Origin: Bryocella elongata
GTDB taxonomy: Bacteria; Acidobacteriota; Terriglobia; Terriglobales; Acidobacteriaceae
Direction: 5' to 3'
NCBI RefSeq assembly: GCF_900108185.1
Contig: NZ_FNVA01000001.1
Coordinates: 1,550,001 to 1,614,000 of the forward strand
DNA length: 64,000 nt
In this document: piece after piece, positions 35,869-44,259 of the stretch
Layout: each line of letters opens with the position of its first letter
Position numbering within the stretch: the first letter of the stretch is position 1
Position numbers and translations under genes: made by a program
The notes under the pieces: generated by a model
What the model saw: only the letters and a program-made list of their open reading frames with translations
Database searches by the model: none
What the model was told of the DNA's origin: nothing

Positions 35869-38241
35869 ATGCGTAGAGAATCACATGCGGGCACCTCGCT
35901 CGATTTCGGAAGTGTCGTCGATGCACTCCCTGCGTTGATCTGGATGACACACGCTGACGGCCAGAGTAGCTTCGCTAACCGCGCATGGTCCGAATACACA
36001 GGACTCGCCATCGAGGAGACGGTCGGGTTGGGTTGGCAGACCGCGATCCATCCAGATGACGTGGCGCTCTTCATGCAGACCTGGGACAGCATCAGGCGCT
36101 CCGGCGTACCTAATGAGATCGACGCGCGGTTACGCCGCTTTGACGGACAACATCGTTGGTTTGTGTTCCGCCCTTCGCCTTTACCTGAAGACGATCTCCT
36201 CCACCAGCGCTGGTGCTGGCTCGGCTCCGACGCCGATGAGAGGACTGCAACGGACGGGCGTTTGCGTCGCCTGTTCGACATGGTGCCTCTTCAAGCAGGA
36301 TTCTTGAACACGGCCGGAGTCCTGGAATTCACTAACCTTCAGTCCCTCAAGGACTTCGACATGACCTTTGAGGAGTTGAAGCAGTGGACGACGTCTGGGA
36401 TCATTCACGTTGACGACCACCAGAACAACCTCGAAAATATGACAGCCCTGCTCACGACGGGCGAGATGTTTGACTCGCAGATTCGCATGCTCTACCCGGA
36501 CGGGGTCTACCGGTGGACGCGCGCAAAGTGCGTGCCAGTACGTGATGCTCAGGGCAACGTCGTCCGGTATGTCACATTTCAGATCGATGTCGACGATCTA
36601 AAGCGCGCGGAAGATCTGCTCGCTGCAGAAGTCAGGTTGCTGGAAAGAGTGGCGCGGAGCGAACCTCTCGGACAGATACTCGACGCCCTCAGTCGTCATG
36701 TCGAGGAGTTATGCGTCGGCTGCTTCTGCATCGTTCTGGTTGTTGCCGCCGATAGGAAGCGCTTCCACCTCGGGGCTGCTCCCAAGCTGCCGAACGTCTT
36801 CCGCGATTCCCTCGAAGCGATCTCCATTGATCGTCGCGAGGATCCGTGCTCACTGGCAGTGATCGAGAAAACTCCCGTCATCACGACGGACCTCACCCAA
36901 GACCCACGCTGGACCGACTGTCCGTGGCTTCGTGTCATGACCGGCCTCGACTTCGACTCGTGCTGCGCGCTGCCCATACAATCGGCCTCCGGCGAGGTGT
37001 CTGGTGTCGTTGCTGCCCATCGATCCGGGCACGCAACCCGAGTCCTGCAGGAAGCGGATCTCGTCGACCGGTTTACGAAAATCGCGGGCATCGCCATCGA
37101 TCGCGCCGAGAGCGACGCAGTCCTCCAGGCACGCGAGCGTGAGTTGCGCGAAGCCCTCGTGCAGCTCTCGGAGGGGCAGCGGTTGAGTAAGACTGGCAGC
37201 TTCACCGCGGACCTCCAGCAGGATCGACACAACTGGTCGGCAGAGCTCTACCACATCTTTGAAATTGATCCAGGTACGCCGGCACACCTGGACGTGATCC
37301 GCGCCCAGGTCCATCCAGATGACTTGCAGCTGTTCGATGCGGAAACGCACCGCCGGCTCGAAGGGAGTGGGTCCGACTTCAATTTCCGTATCCTCACTGC
37401 CGAGGGCAACGAGAAGCACCTCCGCGGGGTCGCACAGATCATCGAACACATCGGCGGTCGCCCGATCCTCATGGGTGCAGTGCAGGACATCACGCAGAGC
37501 AAACAAGCTGAGGAAGCACTGAACCGGACTCGCGGCGAGCTTGCCCATGTGGCGCGAGTCGCTACCCTGAATGCCATGACCGCGTCCATCGCCCACGAGG
37601 TCAGTCAACCGTTGTCCGGGATCCTGACCAACGCGAACACTTGTGTCCGCATGCTGGCCGCGACACCTCCGAATTTGCCTGGCGCAGCCGAGACGGCTAG
37701 GCGCGCGATCCGGGATGCCAACCGTGCGACAGATGTGATTCAGCGTCTGCGAGCCCTGTTTTCGACGAAGCCGCCCGTCATGGAGATCGCGGATCTCAAT
37801 GACGTCGCGAGAGAGGTCATTGCACTTTCCCTCGGCGAGCTACGCCGGAACGGTGCCATCCTGCAAACAGAATTCGCGGACGAACTACCACCGGTGAGCA
37901 TTGATCGGGTCCAATTGCAGCAAGTCATCCTCAACCTCCTCTTGAATGCCGCGGATGCGATGGCTGGAGTTGACGATCGCCCGAGGGCGCTGCTGGTTCG
38001 GACCGCGCTACACGACGCCGATAGCGTCAAGCTCCTGGTCAAGGATTCCGGGATCGGCGTAGATCCTGATACCGTCGAAAAACTGTTCGGCGCGTTTTAT
38101 ACCACCAAGGCCAAAGGAATGGGCGTTGGTCTCTCTATCAGCCGTTCCATCATCGCAAGACATGATGGCCGCCTTTGGGCAGAAGCCAACCAGGATCGCG
38201 GCGCCACGTTCGCCTTCTGCATTCCGCGCGCCGCGCTCTGA
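35869..38241 (+). CDS. PAS-PAS-GAF-PAS sensor histidine kinase
   Basis: 790 residues, no membrane helix, so probably cytoplasmic. Order: PAS (about 13-120, VVDALPALIWMTHADGQ), PAS (140-245, YRWTRAKCVPVRDAQGNVV), GAF (255-425, LSRHVEELCVGCFCIVLVVAAD, FDSCCALPIQSASGEVSGVVAAHRS), PAS (430-545), HisKA with His about 576 in IAHEVSQPLSGILTNAN, and HATPase with ILNLLLNAADAM, VKDSGIGVDP and GMGVGLSISRSII. All kinase boxes are intact. It is followed by a receiver protein and a FixJ-type regulator on the same strand, its likely partners. The H-box is nearly the same as in the two kinases at 53-64 kb. GAGG lies just upstream of the ATG. Confidence 0.93.
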   Translation: MRRESHAGTSLDFGSVVDALPALIWMTHADGQSSFANRAWSEYTGLAIEETVGLGWQTAIHPDDVALFMQTWDSIRRSGVPNEIDARLRRFDGQHRWFVFRPSPLPEDDLLHQRWCWLGSDADERTATDGRLRRLFDMVPLQAGFLNTAGVLEFTNLQSLKDFDMTFEELKQWTTSGIIHVDDHQNNLENMTALLTTGEMFDSQIRMLYPDGVYRWTRAKCVPVRDAQGNVVRYVTFQIDVDDLKRAEDLLAAEVRLLERVARSEPLGQILDALSRHVEELCVGCFCIVLVVAADRKRFHLGAAPKLPNVFRDSLEAISIDRREDPCSLAVIEKTPVITTDLTQDPRWTDCPWLRVMTGLDFDSCCALPIQSASGEVSGVVAAHRSGHATRVLQEADLVDRFTKIAGIAIDRAESDAVLQARERELREALVQLSEGQRLSKTGSFTADLQQDRHNWSAELYHIFEIDPGTPAHLDVIRAQVHPDDLQLFDAETHRRLEGSGSDFNFRILTAEGNEKHLRGVAQIIEHIGGRPILMGAVQDITQSKQAEEALNRTRGELAHVARVATLNAMTASIAHEVSQPLSGILTNANTCVRMLAATPPNLPGAAETARRAIRDANRATDVIQRLRALFSTKPPVMEIADLNDVAREVIALSLGELRRNGAILQTEFADELPPVSIDRVQLQQVILNLLLNAADAMAGVDDRPRALLVRTALHDADSVKLLVKDSGIGVDPDTVEKLFGAFYTTKAKGMGVGLSISRSIIARHDGRLWAEANQDRGATFAFCIPRAAL

Positions 38242-38578
38242 TGCTCCGATCCCGCTGCGCCCCTGCAGGCAACCCGTGACAATGCCCGGAGGCAGCCGGT
38301 CTCAGCCACTTCGGCGCGGTCGATACCTAAGTAGGATCGACAGCGGCACCACCTTTCGCGCATTCTGTTGACACGGAACTGCCGTGGAATCACAGACTGG
38401 CGGACAAAGTCGACCGAACAATAGAGCTGGCGAGTCGTGCTCGTTGTGATCTACGGGTATCGACTCGCGCAGACCGTGGCACAGATTTCGTTTTGAATTG
38501 CTTGTTCCGTGGACTGCGGCAATCTTTACCTTCTTTCGAGGGCCGATTTGAGCAGCAAGCAAAGTGGGATGAGAAGCT
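38242..38578. other. Gap between sensor kinase and receiver gene
   Basis: 337 bp without a credible gene. It contains the palindrome pair at 38312-38345. The length suggests that the two response regulators have their own promoter. Confidence 0.5.
38312..38345. promoter_or_regulatory. Palindrome pair upstream of response regulators
   Basis: CGGCGCGGTCGATACC (38312-38327), TA, AGTAGGATCGACAGCG (38330-38345). The 18-bp step and TA spacer match the other sites, although individual halves are weaker. It lies 234 bp upstream of the receiver gene. Confidence 0.4.
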
Positions 38579-38953
38579 ATGCAGAGTAGGTGTTCGCTCA
38601 TCTCCGTCGTTGACGACGACGAATCCATACGCGAGTCGCTGCCGGACTTGCTGAGGGAGTTCGGTTTTTCCGCGCACGCCTTTTCATCCGCGGGAGAGTT
38701 CCTCGCGTCCGACGATCTGACTCAAGCTGATTGCCTCATCCTGGACATTGCGATGCCAGGAATGTCCGGGCCTGAACTCCAACGCGAATTGAAGCTCCGT
38801 GGCAACAACATCCCAATCGTCTTCATCACCGCGCAGAGAGACGAAACGGCGCGCCCGCGCCTGCTCGAACTTGGGGCTGTCGAATACCTACTAAAACCCT
38901 TCAGCGAAGAGGACATTTTGACGGCCGTGAATATGGCGCTACACACTGGATAG
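38579..38953 (+). CDS. Single-domain response regulator (receiver only)
   Basis: 124 residues, only a receiver domain of the FixJ type. The acidic pocket VVDDDES, phospho-acceptor Asp56 in CLILDIAMPGM, the Thr in FITAQRDE and the Lys in YLLKPF are all present. No output domain follows, so it may act as a phosphate sink, an intermediate or an allosteric partner of the nearby sensor kinase. It lies 77 bp before the FixJ-type regulator on the same strand. Confidence 0.88.
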   Translation: MQSRCSLISVVDDDESIRESLPDLLREFGFSAHAFSSAGEFLASDDLTQADCLILDIAMPGMSGPELQRELKLRGNNIPIVFITAQRDETARPRLLELGAVEYLLKPFSEEDILTAVNMALHTG

Positions 38954-39030
38954 ACCACCCCTCCACGTACCTGGGCACAAACCACAGCCCCGACACCAAC
39001 CCTGATTGAACGTCCCTCGAGGTCACCGCT

Positions 39031-39660
39031 ATGCCGCAGTCCACGCCGATCGTGTTCATTGTCGACGACGACATCTCGATACGGGAGTCGCTGGAATCAT
39101 TGATTCGTTGTGAGGGCTGGGAGCCGGAGACCTTTGCGTCCGCACAGGAATTCCTTGACCGTCCGCGTGTCGTTGCTCCGAGTTGCCTGATCCTCGACGT
39201 CTCGCTCCCGGATCTGAATGGCCTCGACCTGCAACAACGCATTGGTCCCGGCCGGAAAGACATGCCGATCATATTCATCACAGGTCACGGGGACATCCCC
39301 ATGACAGTCAAGGCGATGAAAGCGGGCGCGGTCGAATTCCTGATGAAACCCTTCAGCGACGAGGTGCTGCTCAACGCTATCCGCCATTCCCTTGAACGAA
39401 GCCTCGCGATGCTCCGCCGCGATGCTGAGACTGGGGCGCTGCGCGACTGCTATATCTCACTGACCCCCCGGGAAAAAGAGGTGTTGGCCCTTGTCGTCTC
39501 CGGACTTTCCAATAAGCAGGTGGGTATGGAGTTGGGCATCAGCGAAATCACCGTTAAGGCTCACAGGGGCAAGGTGATGCAGAAGATGCAGGCGGATTCG
39601 CTTGCCGGCCTCGTCAAGATCGCGGCGAGACTTCGCATTACATCGGTTCACCAGGCATGA
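39031..39660 (+). CDS. FixJ/NarL-type response regulator (LuxR HTH)
   Basis: 209 residues. The receiver domain has FIVDDDIS, Asp56 in CLILDVSLPDL, FITGHGDIPMTVKAMKAGAVEFLMKPF. The GerE/LuxR helix-turn-helix (about residues 140-205) has LTPREKEVLALVVSGLSNKQVGMELGISEITVKAHRGKVM, so it should dimerise and bind a palindrome on phosphorylation. GAGG lies 8 nt before the ATG. It is the only complete DNA-binding response regulator in the window, and it sits amid a dozen intergenic palindromes of 7-2-7 form, the shape used by this family. It is the best candidate for the regulon's activator, an inference without binding data. Confidence 0.92.
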   Translation: MPQSTPIVFIVDDDISIRESLESLIRCEGWEPETFASAQEFLDRPRVVAPSCLILDVSLPDLNGLDLQQRIGPGRKDMPIIFITGHGDIPMTVKAMKAGAVEFLMKPFSDEVLLNAIRHSLERSLAMLRRDAETGALRDCYISLTPREKEVLALVVSGLSNKQVGMELGISEITVKAHRGKVMQKMQADSLAGLVKIAARLRITSVHQA

Positions 39661-39825
39661 CACGTCGCGCGGGACTCATCCGCGGCGGCTCCAGAATCAT
39701 TCCATCTGACATCAGTGAGTCTTCCCTGCTGTGGGCCTGCTCGGATGGGCTGAGCGCCTATCCAGGCAGCCTCGCGAATGCCCACTTCATCAAGGCGAAC
39801 ATAGCGGAAGTGAGCAGAATGTTGA

Positions 39826-40302
39826 TCATTCGGCCTCCGGCTCAACTCGGGGCCTGAGCTTGTTTGGCTCCCAGCGCGCGCGCGTGGTCGCGTCAGAATC
39901 AACTCGGACCGTGGAGCGCACAGCATGACGTTTCGGCTCATCCTTCATTGCATGTAGCAGCTCGAGGAGCCGTGTGACAGGACCACATCCCTTGGCGTAG
40001 AACGCATCGGCTGGGACGCCAAGTGGAACAGCCACGCCGGAATAGGCTCCGCTCATCGCAATTACGCCGATCAAGGCGTATCGCCGCCGCACAACCGGCA
40101 GAAGCTCAAAGCCGGACATGCAGGGCATCTCCAGGTCCGATAGGAGCACATCGGGGACTCGCTCTCGCAAGCACCTCAACGCAGCTAACCCCTCACATGC
40201 GACGCGGACGGTATACCCGATTTCCCTGAAGATCCCGGCAAGCGCACTCGCCAGCACCGGGTTCTCTTCAACGATCACCATATCGTCCCATTCGCTCGCC
40301 AC
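39826..40302 (-). CDS. Divergent receiver-domain protein
   Basis: 158 residues, start GTG 40302 with GGAG 6-7 nt upstream. The receiver fold keeps Asp56 (VLLSDLEMPCM) and a Lys (FYAKGCG), but the usual acidic pair is VEEN, and the Thr position reads IAMSGAY. The 40-residue C-terminal tail is basic (KRHAVRSTVRVDSDATTRARWEPNKLRP), with no recognised output domain. Phosphorylation may be altered. It is convergent with the FixJ-type gene and heads the minus-strand run that ends at the epoxide hydrolase. Confidence 0.75.
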   Translation of the reverse strand: MASEWDDMVIVEENPVLASALAGIFREIGYTVRVACEGLAALRCLRERVPDVLLSDLEMPCMSGFELLPVVRRRYALIGVIAMSGAYSGVAVPLGVPADAFYAKGCGPVTRLLELLHAMKDEPKRHAVRSTVRVDSDATTRARWEPNKLRPRVEPEAE

Positions 40303-40341
40303 GCCTGTCTCCTCTCGCTGATCCAGCCGGTTCCGAACGGA

Positions 40342-41706
40342 TCACCGAAGCGGCCTGAACGCGGCTCGCAAATCCTCAGTAAACAGCTGGGGCTGTTCCC
40401 ATGCAGCGAAGTGCCCACCCTTGGGCGGCCGGTTGTAGAAGATGAGCTTGGGATATGCCTCTTGGGCCCAGCTCTTGGGCGCCTGATAGATCTCGTCAGG
40501 AAACGCACTCACGGCGACAGGGATAGAGACACCCCTCGGATCAAAGAAGCCGCCCTTGTATTCCCAGTAGAGACGAGCCGAGGAGATAGCCGTCCTCGTC
40601 AGCCAGTACAGCGTGATGTTGTCCAGGATGTCATCTCGCGTCAGCCCTTCGGCTTGTCCGTCAAAGACGCGTGCGATGAGCGCCTCACTCGCCGCATCAT
40701 GATCGAGGATCCACGCAGCGAGGCCGATCGGCGAATCCTCGATGCCGAACAGTGTCTCCGGGCGGGCCGCCATCTCTTCGGCATACCCCAACCCATGCTG
40801 ATAGAAGAAATCCAGCTGATCCCACGCGCGCTTCTCGTCGGCAGAGAGCTCATACGGCGGAGGCTGGTGCAGGTTGAGCGCCCTCTCGATCTCGGGTGGA
40901 ACAGTGGCTGCCATGTTGGTGTGGATGGCCAACAGTTCGGGAGGAGTCTGGAGAGCCATCAACTCCGTCACAGAGTTCCCCCAGTCGCCGCCCTGGGCCA
41001 CAAACCGCGTGTATCCCAGCCGCTTCATGAGCACGATCCACGCCCGCGCGATCCGGGCTGGATCCCAGCCCGTCGTCGTAGGCTTCCCGGAAAACCCGTA
41101 TCCAGGAAGCGAAGGAATCACCACGTCGAACGCATCCTCGGTCGTCCCCCCATACAACGTCGGGTCGGTGAGCGGACCGATGACCTTTAGCTGCTCGATG
41201 ATCGATCCCGGCCAGCCATGCGTGATGATGACGGGCAACGCGTTCGCGTGCTTCGAACGGACGTGGATGAAGTGAATGTCGAGTCCGTCGATCGTCGTGA
41301 CAAACTGCGGCAAAGCGTTCAGCTTCGCCTCTATCTTTTTCCAGTCGTAGTCGTTCGCCCAATACTGGGCAAGCTTCTGCATGGTCGCGAGTTGAACGCC
41401 CTGCGTGGTATCGCCGACAGTCTCGCGCTCTGGCCAGCGTGTCGCGCTGACACGTTTACGCAGGTCGGCCAAGTCAGCCTTCGGGAAGCTGACGCTGAAG
41501 GAGCGTACTGCCGCGGTCCCGAAGCCCGCATCCTCAGGCTTCGTCGATCCGCCGGCAGACGCTGGACCGGCGGCGGACGAGCCGACCGAGAAGAGGCTGA
41601 GAACGCCGGCGGCCGCCGAGCTCGCAAGGAAGCTGCGCCGAGTGGCTCCGCTGCTAGCTGCAGGTATGGCCGCGCCGTTTGGGATCTGTACGTCGTCATG
41701 CAACAT
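40342..41706 (-). CDS. Exported epoxide-hydrolase-type alpha/beta hydrolase
   Basis: 454 residues. The N-terminus has a twin-arginine signal (TRRSFLASSAAAGVLSLF). The EHN-type N-terminal domain (FRVSFPKADLADLRKRVSATRWPE-like, with VQLATMQKLAQYWANDYDW) is followed by the catalytic fold. It has HGWPGSIIEQ (oxyanion region), AQGGDWGNS with the Asp nucleophile, and GGHFAAWEQPQ with the His. It probably opens epoxides in the periplasm; substrate unknown. ATG 41706 has GAAGGAG 7-8 nt upstream. A near-perfect palindrome lies 110 bp upstream. Several similar hydrolases lie in the same cluster. Confidence 0.88.
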   Translation of the reverse strand: MLHDDVQIPNGAAIPAASSGATRRSFLASSAAAGVLSLFSVGSSAAGPASAGGSTKPEDAGFGTAAVRSFSVSFPKADLADLRKRVSATRWPERETVGDTTQGVQLATMQKLAQYWANDYDWKKIEAKLNALPQFVTTIDGLDIHFIHVRSKHANALPVIITHGWPGSIIEQLKVIGPLTDPTLYGGTTEDAFDVVIPSLPGYGFSGKPTTTGWDPARIARAWIVLMKRLGYTRFVAQGGDWGNSVTELMALQTPPELLAIHTNMAATVPPEIERALNLHQPPPYELSADEKRAWDQLDFFYQHGLGYAEEMAARPETLFGIEDSPIGLAAWILDHDAASEALIARVFDGQAEGLTRDDILDNITLYWLTRTAISSARLYWEYKGGFFDPRGVSIPVAVSAFPDEIYQAPKSWAQEAYPKLIFYNRPPKGGHFAAWEQPQLFTEDLRAAFRPLR

Positions 41707-41815
41707 GATGTCTTCTCCTTCGCAAATGAACGTCGCTTCGGGCATTGCTTTTCTTCGTGACGCGTTCGGCAGTTGTGATCAGACCAGGTGAGTGCAGAGC
41801 ACGCTATTGAACGCT

Positions 41816-41831
41816 GGTGTCGATCGATACC
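41816..41831. promoter_or_regulatory. Near-perfect palindrome upstream of the epoxide hydrolase
   Basis: GGTGTCGATCGATACC is the closest match to the ideal palindrome, with a single asymmetric pair. On the gene strand it is followed by AG and CGTTCAATAGCG, resembling a second degenerate copy. It lies 110-125 bp upstream of the ATG at 41706. Confidence 0.55.
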
Positions 41832-41883
41832 TTCGCCCAATCGCCGCGAGAGCTCGAGACGGTACTTTCGATAAACACGAAGA

Positions 41884-42837
41884 TCACTTCTGGCCCTTCA
41901 TGAAGCCACGGACCAACGTCGCGATCTCATCGGCCTTCGTATCCAATGCAAAGTGGCCAGCATCAAGCACGTGAACTTCGGCGCTCGGGACATCTCTGCG
42001 ATAACGCTCCGGTTCTCCTGGATCGAATGAAAGGTCGTGCCGGCCCCAAAGCACGAGGAGCTTCGGATGCGTCTTTTGCATCCATGCCTGCCACGTCGGG
42101 TATGCCTCAACGTTCGTGCGGTAGTCATAGAAGAGATCGCTCTGGATCTGCGCCTGCCCTGGAGAGTTCAGGAAGGCATATTCGTCCATCCACAGATCCG
42201 GGTCGTAGAGCTCTACCGTTGGATCATCACCGACATGCCGTCTCTTCGTAGCCGCAAGCGACAGCAGGTCGCTCCGTAGCGCCGTTTCACCGGCAGGCCG
42301 ATCTGCCCAGAACGCTCGCCTCGTTGCCCAATTGGCTCCCAGGCCCTCGTTGTGAGCGACTGCATCCTGCACGATCAGAGCCTGCACACGCTCCGGATGC
42401 GCCAATGCCATCCGAAAGCCAACTGGCCCGCCATAGTCCTGCATGTAGAGCGTGTAGTGCGACAGGCGAAGCGCGACCGTTAAGCCGTTCATCACGTTGG
42501 CGATGGCGTCGAACGTGTAGCTGAACTGCCTGGGATCGGGCCAGTCGCTATGACCATAGCCCGGGTAGTCCGGAGCAATCAGATGGTACTGATCCCCAAG
42601 TCTTGCCAGCAGCGACTGAAACATTCGCGACGATGACGGAAGTCCGTGCAGCAACAGAATCACAGGAGCATCCTTTGGGCCCACTTCCCTGTAGAACACG
42701 GACAGCCCGTCAACTTTCACAGTCCTATAGAAGACTTGCTGTTCCATTGGTCTCCCTCTCTCCTGTGCATGGAGCTCCCCACTGCCGGCCAGCGCAATCG
42801 CTAGAGCCGCAGCGATCCGATGAAACAATCTGCACAT
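41884..42837 (-). CDS. Exported alpha/beta hydrolase (haloalkane-dehalogenase/epoxide-hydrolase-like)
   Basis: 317 residues. A signal peptide (IAAALAIALAGSGELHA, cut near AQE) precedes an alpha/beta hydrolase fold. It has LLLHGLPSSS (oxyanion), YMQDYGGPVG with Asp as nucleophile, WGRHDLSFDPGE (third residue) and DAGHFALDT with His. Asp nucleophiles occur in dehalogenases and epoxide hydrolases, so it should not be a plain esterase. GGAAG lies 8 nt before the ATG. The sigma-factor gene's reading frame overlaps its first 113 bp, so the two may be coupled. Confidence 0.85.
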   Translation of the reverse strand: MCRLFHRIAAALAIALAGSGELHAQERGRPMEQQVFYRTVKVDGLSVFYREVGPKDAPVILLLHGLPSSSRMFQSLLARLGDQYHLIAPDYPGYGHSDWPDPRQFSYTFDAIANVMNGLTVALRLSHYTLYMQDYGGPVGFRMALAHPERVQALIVQDAVAHNEGLGANWATRRAFWADRPAGETALRSDLLSLAATKRRHVGDDPTVELYDPDLWMDEYAFLNSPGQAQIQSDLFYDYRTNVEAYPTWQAWMQKTHPKLLVLWGRHDLSFDPGEPERYRRDVPSAEVHVLDAGHFALDTKADEIATLVRGFMKGQK

Positions 42838-43636
42838 ATCTCGTACTTCCTTCCTGGCGCACGAACGCTACCGTGTTGCTGCACCCCTTCACGGGTTCCA
42901 TGGACTTACAAGAGGATGCGGAAATTACCTTCCTTGCCGGCGCTTCATTCGCGACCATGCGCCGGTGGCTCACCCCCACGACATGCGGCGAAGCCGTCAA
43001 GGCACGGAGCATGATGCGAGCTCTGTATAGCCGCGATTTGACCGCCGGAACAGAGATGTTCAGGCGACATGCGACGTCCTTCACCGAGCAATCCTCTGTG
43101 ATCACTGCGCGTGTCACGATCCGAAGGTGCCCCGGAAGCTTGCCAATCGCGCACATGAGTTTTTCGCGCTCCTCCTGTTCCGCATAGACCCGTTCAGGAT
43201 CGGGGGCCAGGTCCCTCGCACCCTCGTCTACGCCGTCGCCCTCGCCGGATGGGCTAAAAACGATGGAGACTTCCTCCGGTCGAGAGCGGCGCTTACGCAG
43301 GATGCCTAACGCCGAATTGATTGCGATTCGGGTCAGCCACGTATAGAAGTTGGCGCGGCTCTCGAAGCTCCCAATAGCCAGGAATGCGCGCATGAAAGCA
43401 TCCTGAACAGCGTCTTCCGCATCATGCGGGTTTCGTGTAATCCCCAGCGCCGTTCGAAAGATCCGCCGCGAGTACAGCGCCCACAGGTCGTCAAACGCTC
43501 CGTGAGAGCCGGCCTGTGCAGCCGCGACCAGGTCGCGGTGTTTCAGTAATGGGCGTTGACCGACTCCCTTGTTGGCACCACCATCTGGGATGAATGGTGT
43601 CAAGAGCCGAAAGCTGTGATCACTATGCAGATCCAT
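42725..43636 (-). CDS. ECF-type sigma factor with unusual C-terminal extension
   Basis: 303 residues. Region 2 (GAFDDLWALYSRRIFRTALGI, DAEDAVQDAFMRAFL, FYTWLTRIAIN) and region 4 (LPGHLRIVTRAVITEDCSVKDVACRLNISVPAVKSRLYRARIML) are standard for ECF sigma factors. About 85 residues follow region 4. They lack sigma homology, contain six Cys and read through the start of the next gene by 113 bp, so a truncated or frameshifted ending is possible. No anti-sigma factor is seen next to it. GAGG lies 5 nt before the ATG. Confidence 0.8.
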   Translation of the reverse strand: MDLHSDHSFRLLTPFIPDGGANKGVGQRPLLKHRDLVAAAQAGSHGAFDDLWALYSRRIFRTALGITRNPHDAEDAVQDAFMRAFLAIGSFESRANFYTWLTRIAINSALGILRKRRSRPEEVSIVFSPSGEGDGVDEGARDLAPDPERVYAEQEEREKLMCAIGKLPGHLRIVTRAVITEDCSVKDVACRLNISVPAVKSRLYRARIMLRALTASPHVVGVSHRRMVANEAPARKVISASSCKSMEPVKGCSNTVAFVRQEGSTRYVQIVSSDRCGSSDCAGRQWGAPCTGERETNGTASLL

Positions 43637-43773
43637 TGCTCCCTCAATTCGCCGATCGGCGCATTTCTGGTCTAGAGCTCATTCCTAAGTCGATGTTCGT
43701 GGGCCATCAGCAACGGGCCCGACAAACGAGACGGTCCGCGATGCGAACGGTGCGATGCAGCGGTGCTGCAGAT

Positions 43774-44259
43774 CTACGTCACCTCGAGAATGACCTCGAG
43801 TTCGATCGGCACGCCGAGCGGAAGGCTTGCGACACCCAGGACAAGACGGACCGGCAGCTTCTCTCTTCCGAACACCTCCCGGAAGAGGTCCGACGCTCCG
43901 TCCGCTACCCGTGGTTGATCGAAGAAATCCCCGGAGGTCGCGATGAATACCCCGAGCCTCACGACACGAGTCACCCGATTGAGCGACCCCAGATACTGCC
44001 TCGCCGTGGCCAGTGCGTTCAACGCCGTTGTGTAGGCAGCATCCCTGGCCGCGTCTCCATCAAGCTCTGCCCCAACCCGCCCCACGTACTTCGGCTTGTG
44101 GTCTGCGATAGGGAGCATCCCGCTGAGAAAGAGGAGCCGCCCCGTCTGTACAGCTTCCACATAGGAGCCCAGGGGTGTGGGCGCATCCGGCAGCTGAATG
44201 CCAAGCTCCTGCAACCGCTGTTCGGCATTCCCTGACCGGGACTCCCCGGCCGCTACCAT
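43774..44259 (-). CDS. RidA/YjgF-family protein
   Basis: 161 residues. The RidA fold is indicated by SYVEAVQTGRLLFLSGMLPI, NALATARQYLGSLNRVTRVVRLGVFIA and LPVRLVLGVASLPLGVPIELEVILE, with the Arg of the substrate pocket in VRLVLG. The family hydrolyses enamine/imine intermediates or acts as a chaperone; this longer form with its 20-residue N-terminus belongs to a less studied branch. Its ATG overlaps the TAG of the upstream SDR gene (ATGGTAG), so translation is coupled. The two probably act on related carbonyl or amine compounds. Confidence 0.85.
   Translation of the reverse strand: MVAAGESRSGNAEQRLQELGIQLPDAPTPLGSYVEAVQTGRLLFLSGMLPIADHKPKYVGRVGAELDGDAARDAAYTTALNALATARQYLGSLNRVTRVVRLGVFIATSGDFFDQPRVADGASDLFREVFGREKLPVRLVLGVASLPLGVPIELEVILEVT

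Noticed and set aside
43594..44235. Plus-strand frame of 213 codons over RidA and the sigma-factor start
   Set aside because: Antisense to the clear RidA fold and lacking protein-like composition.
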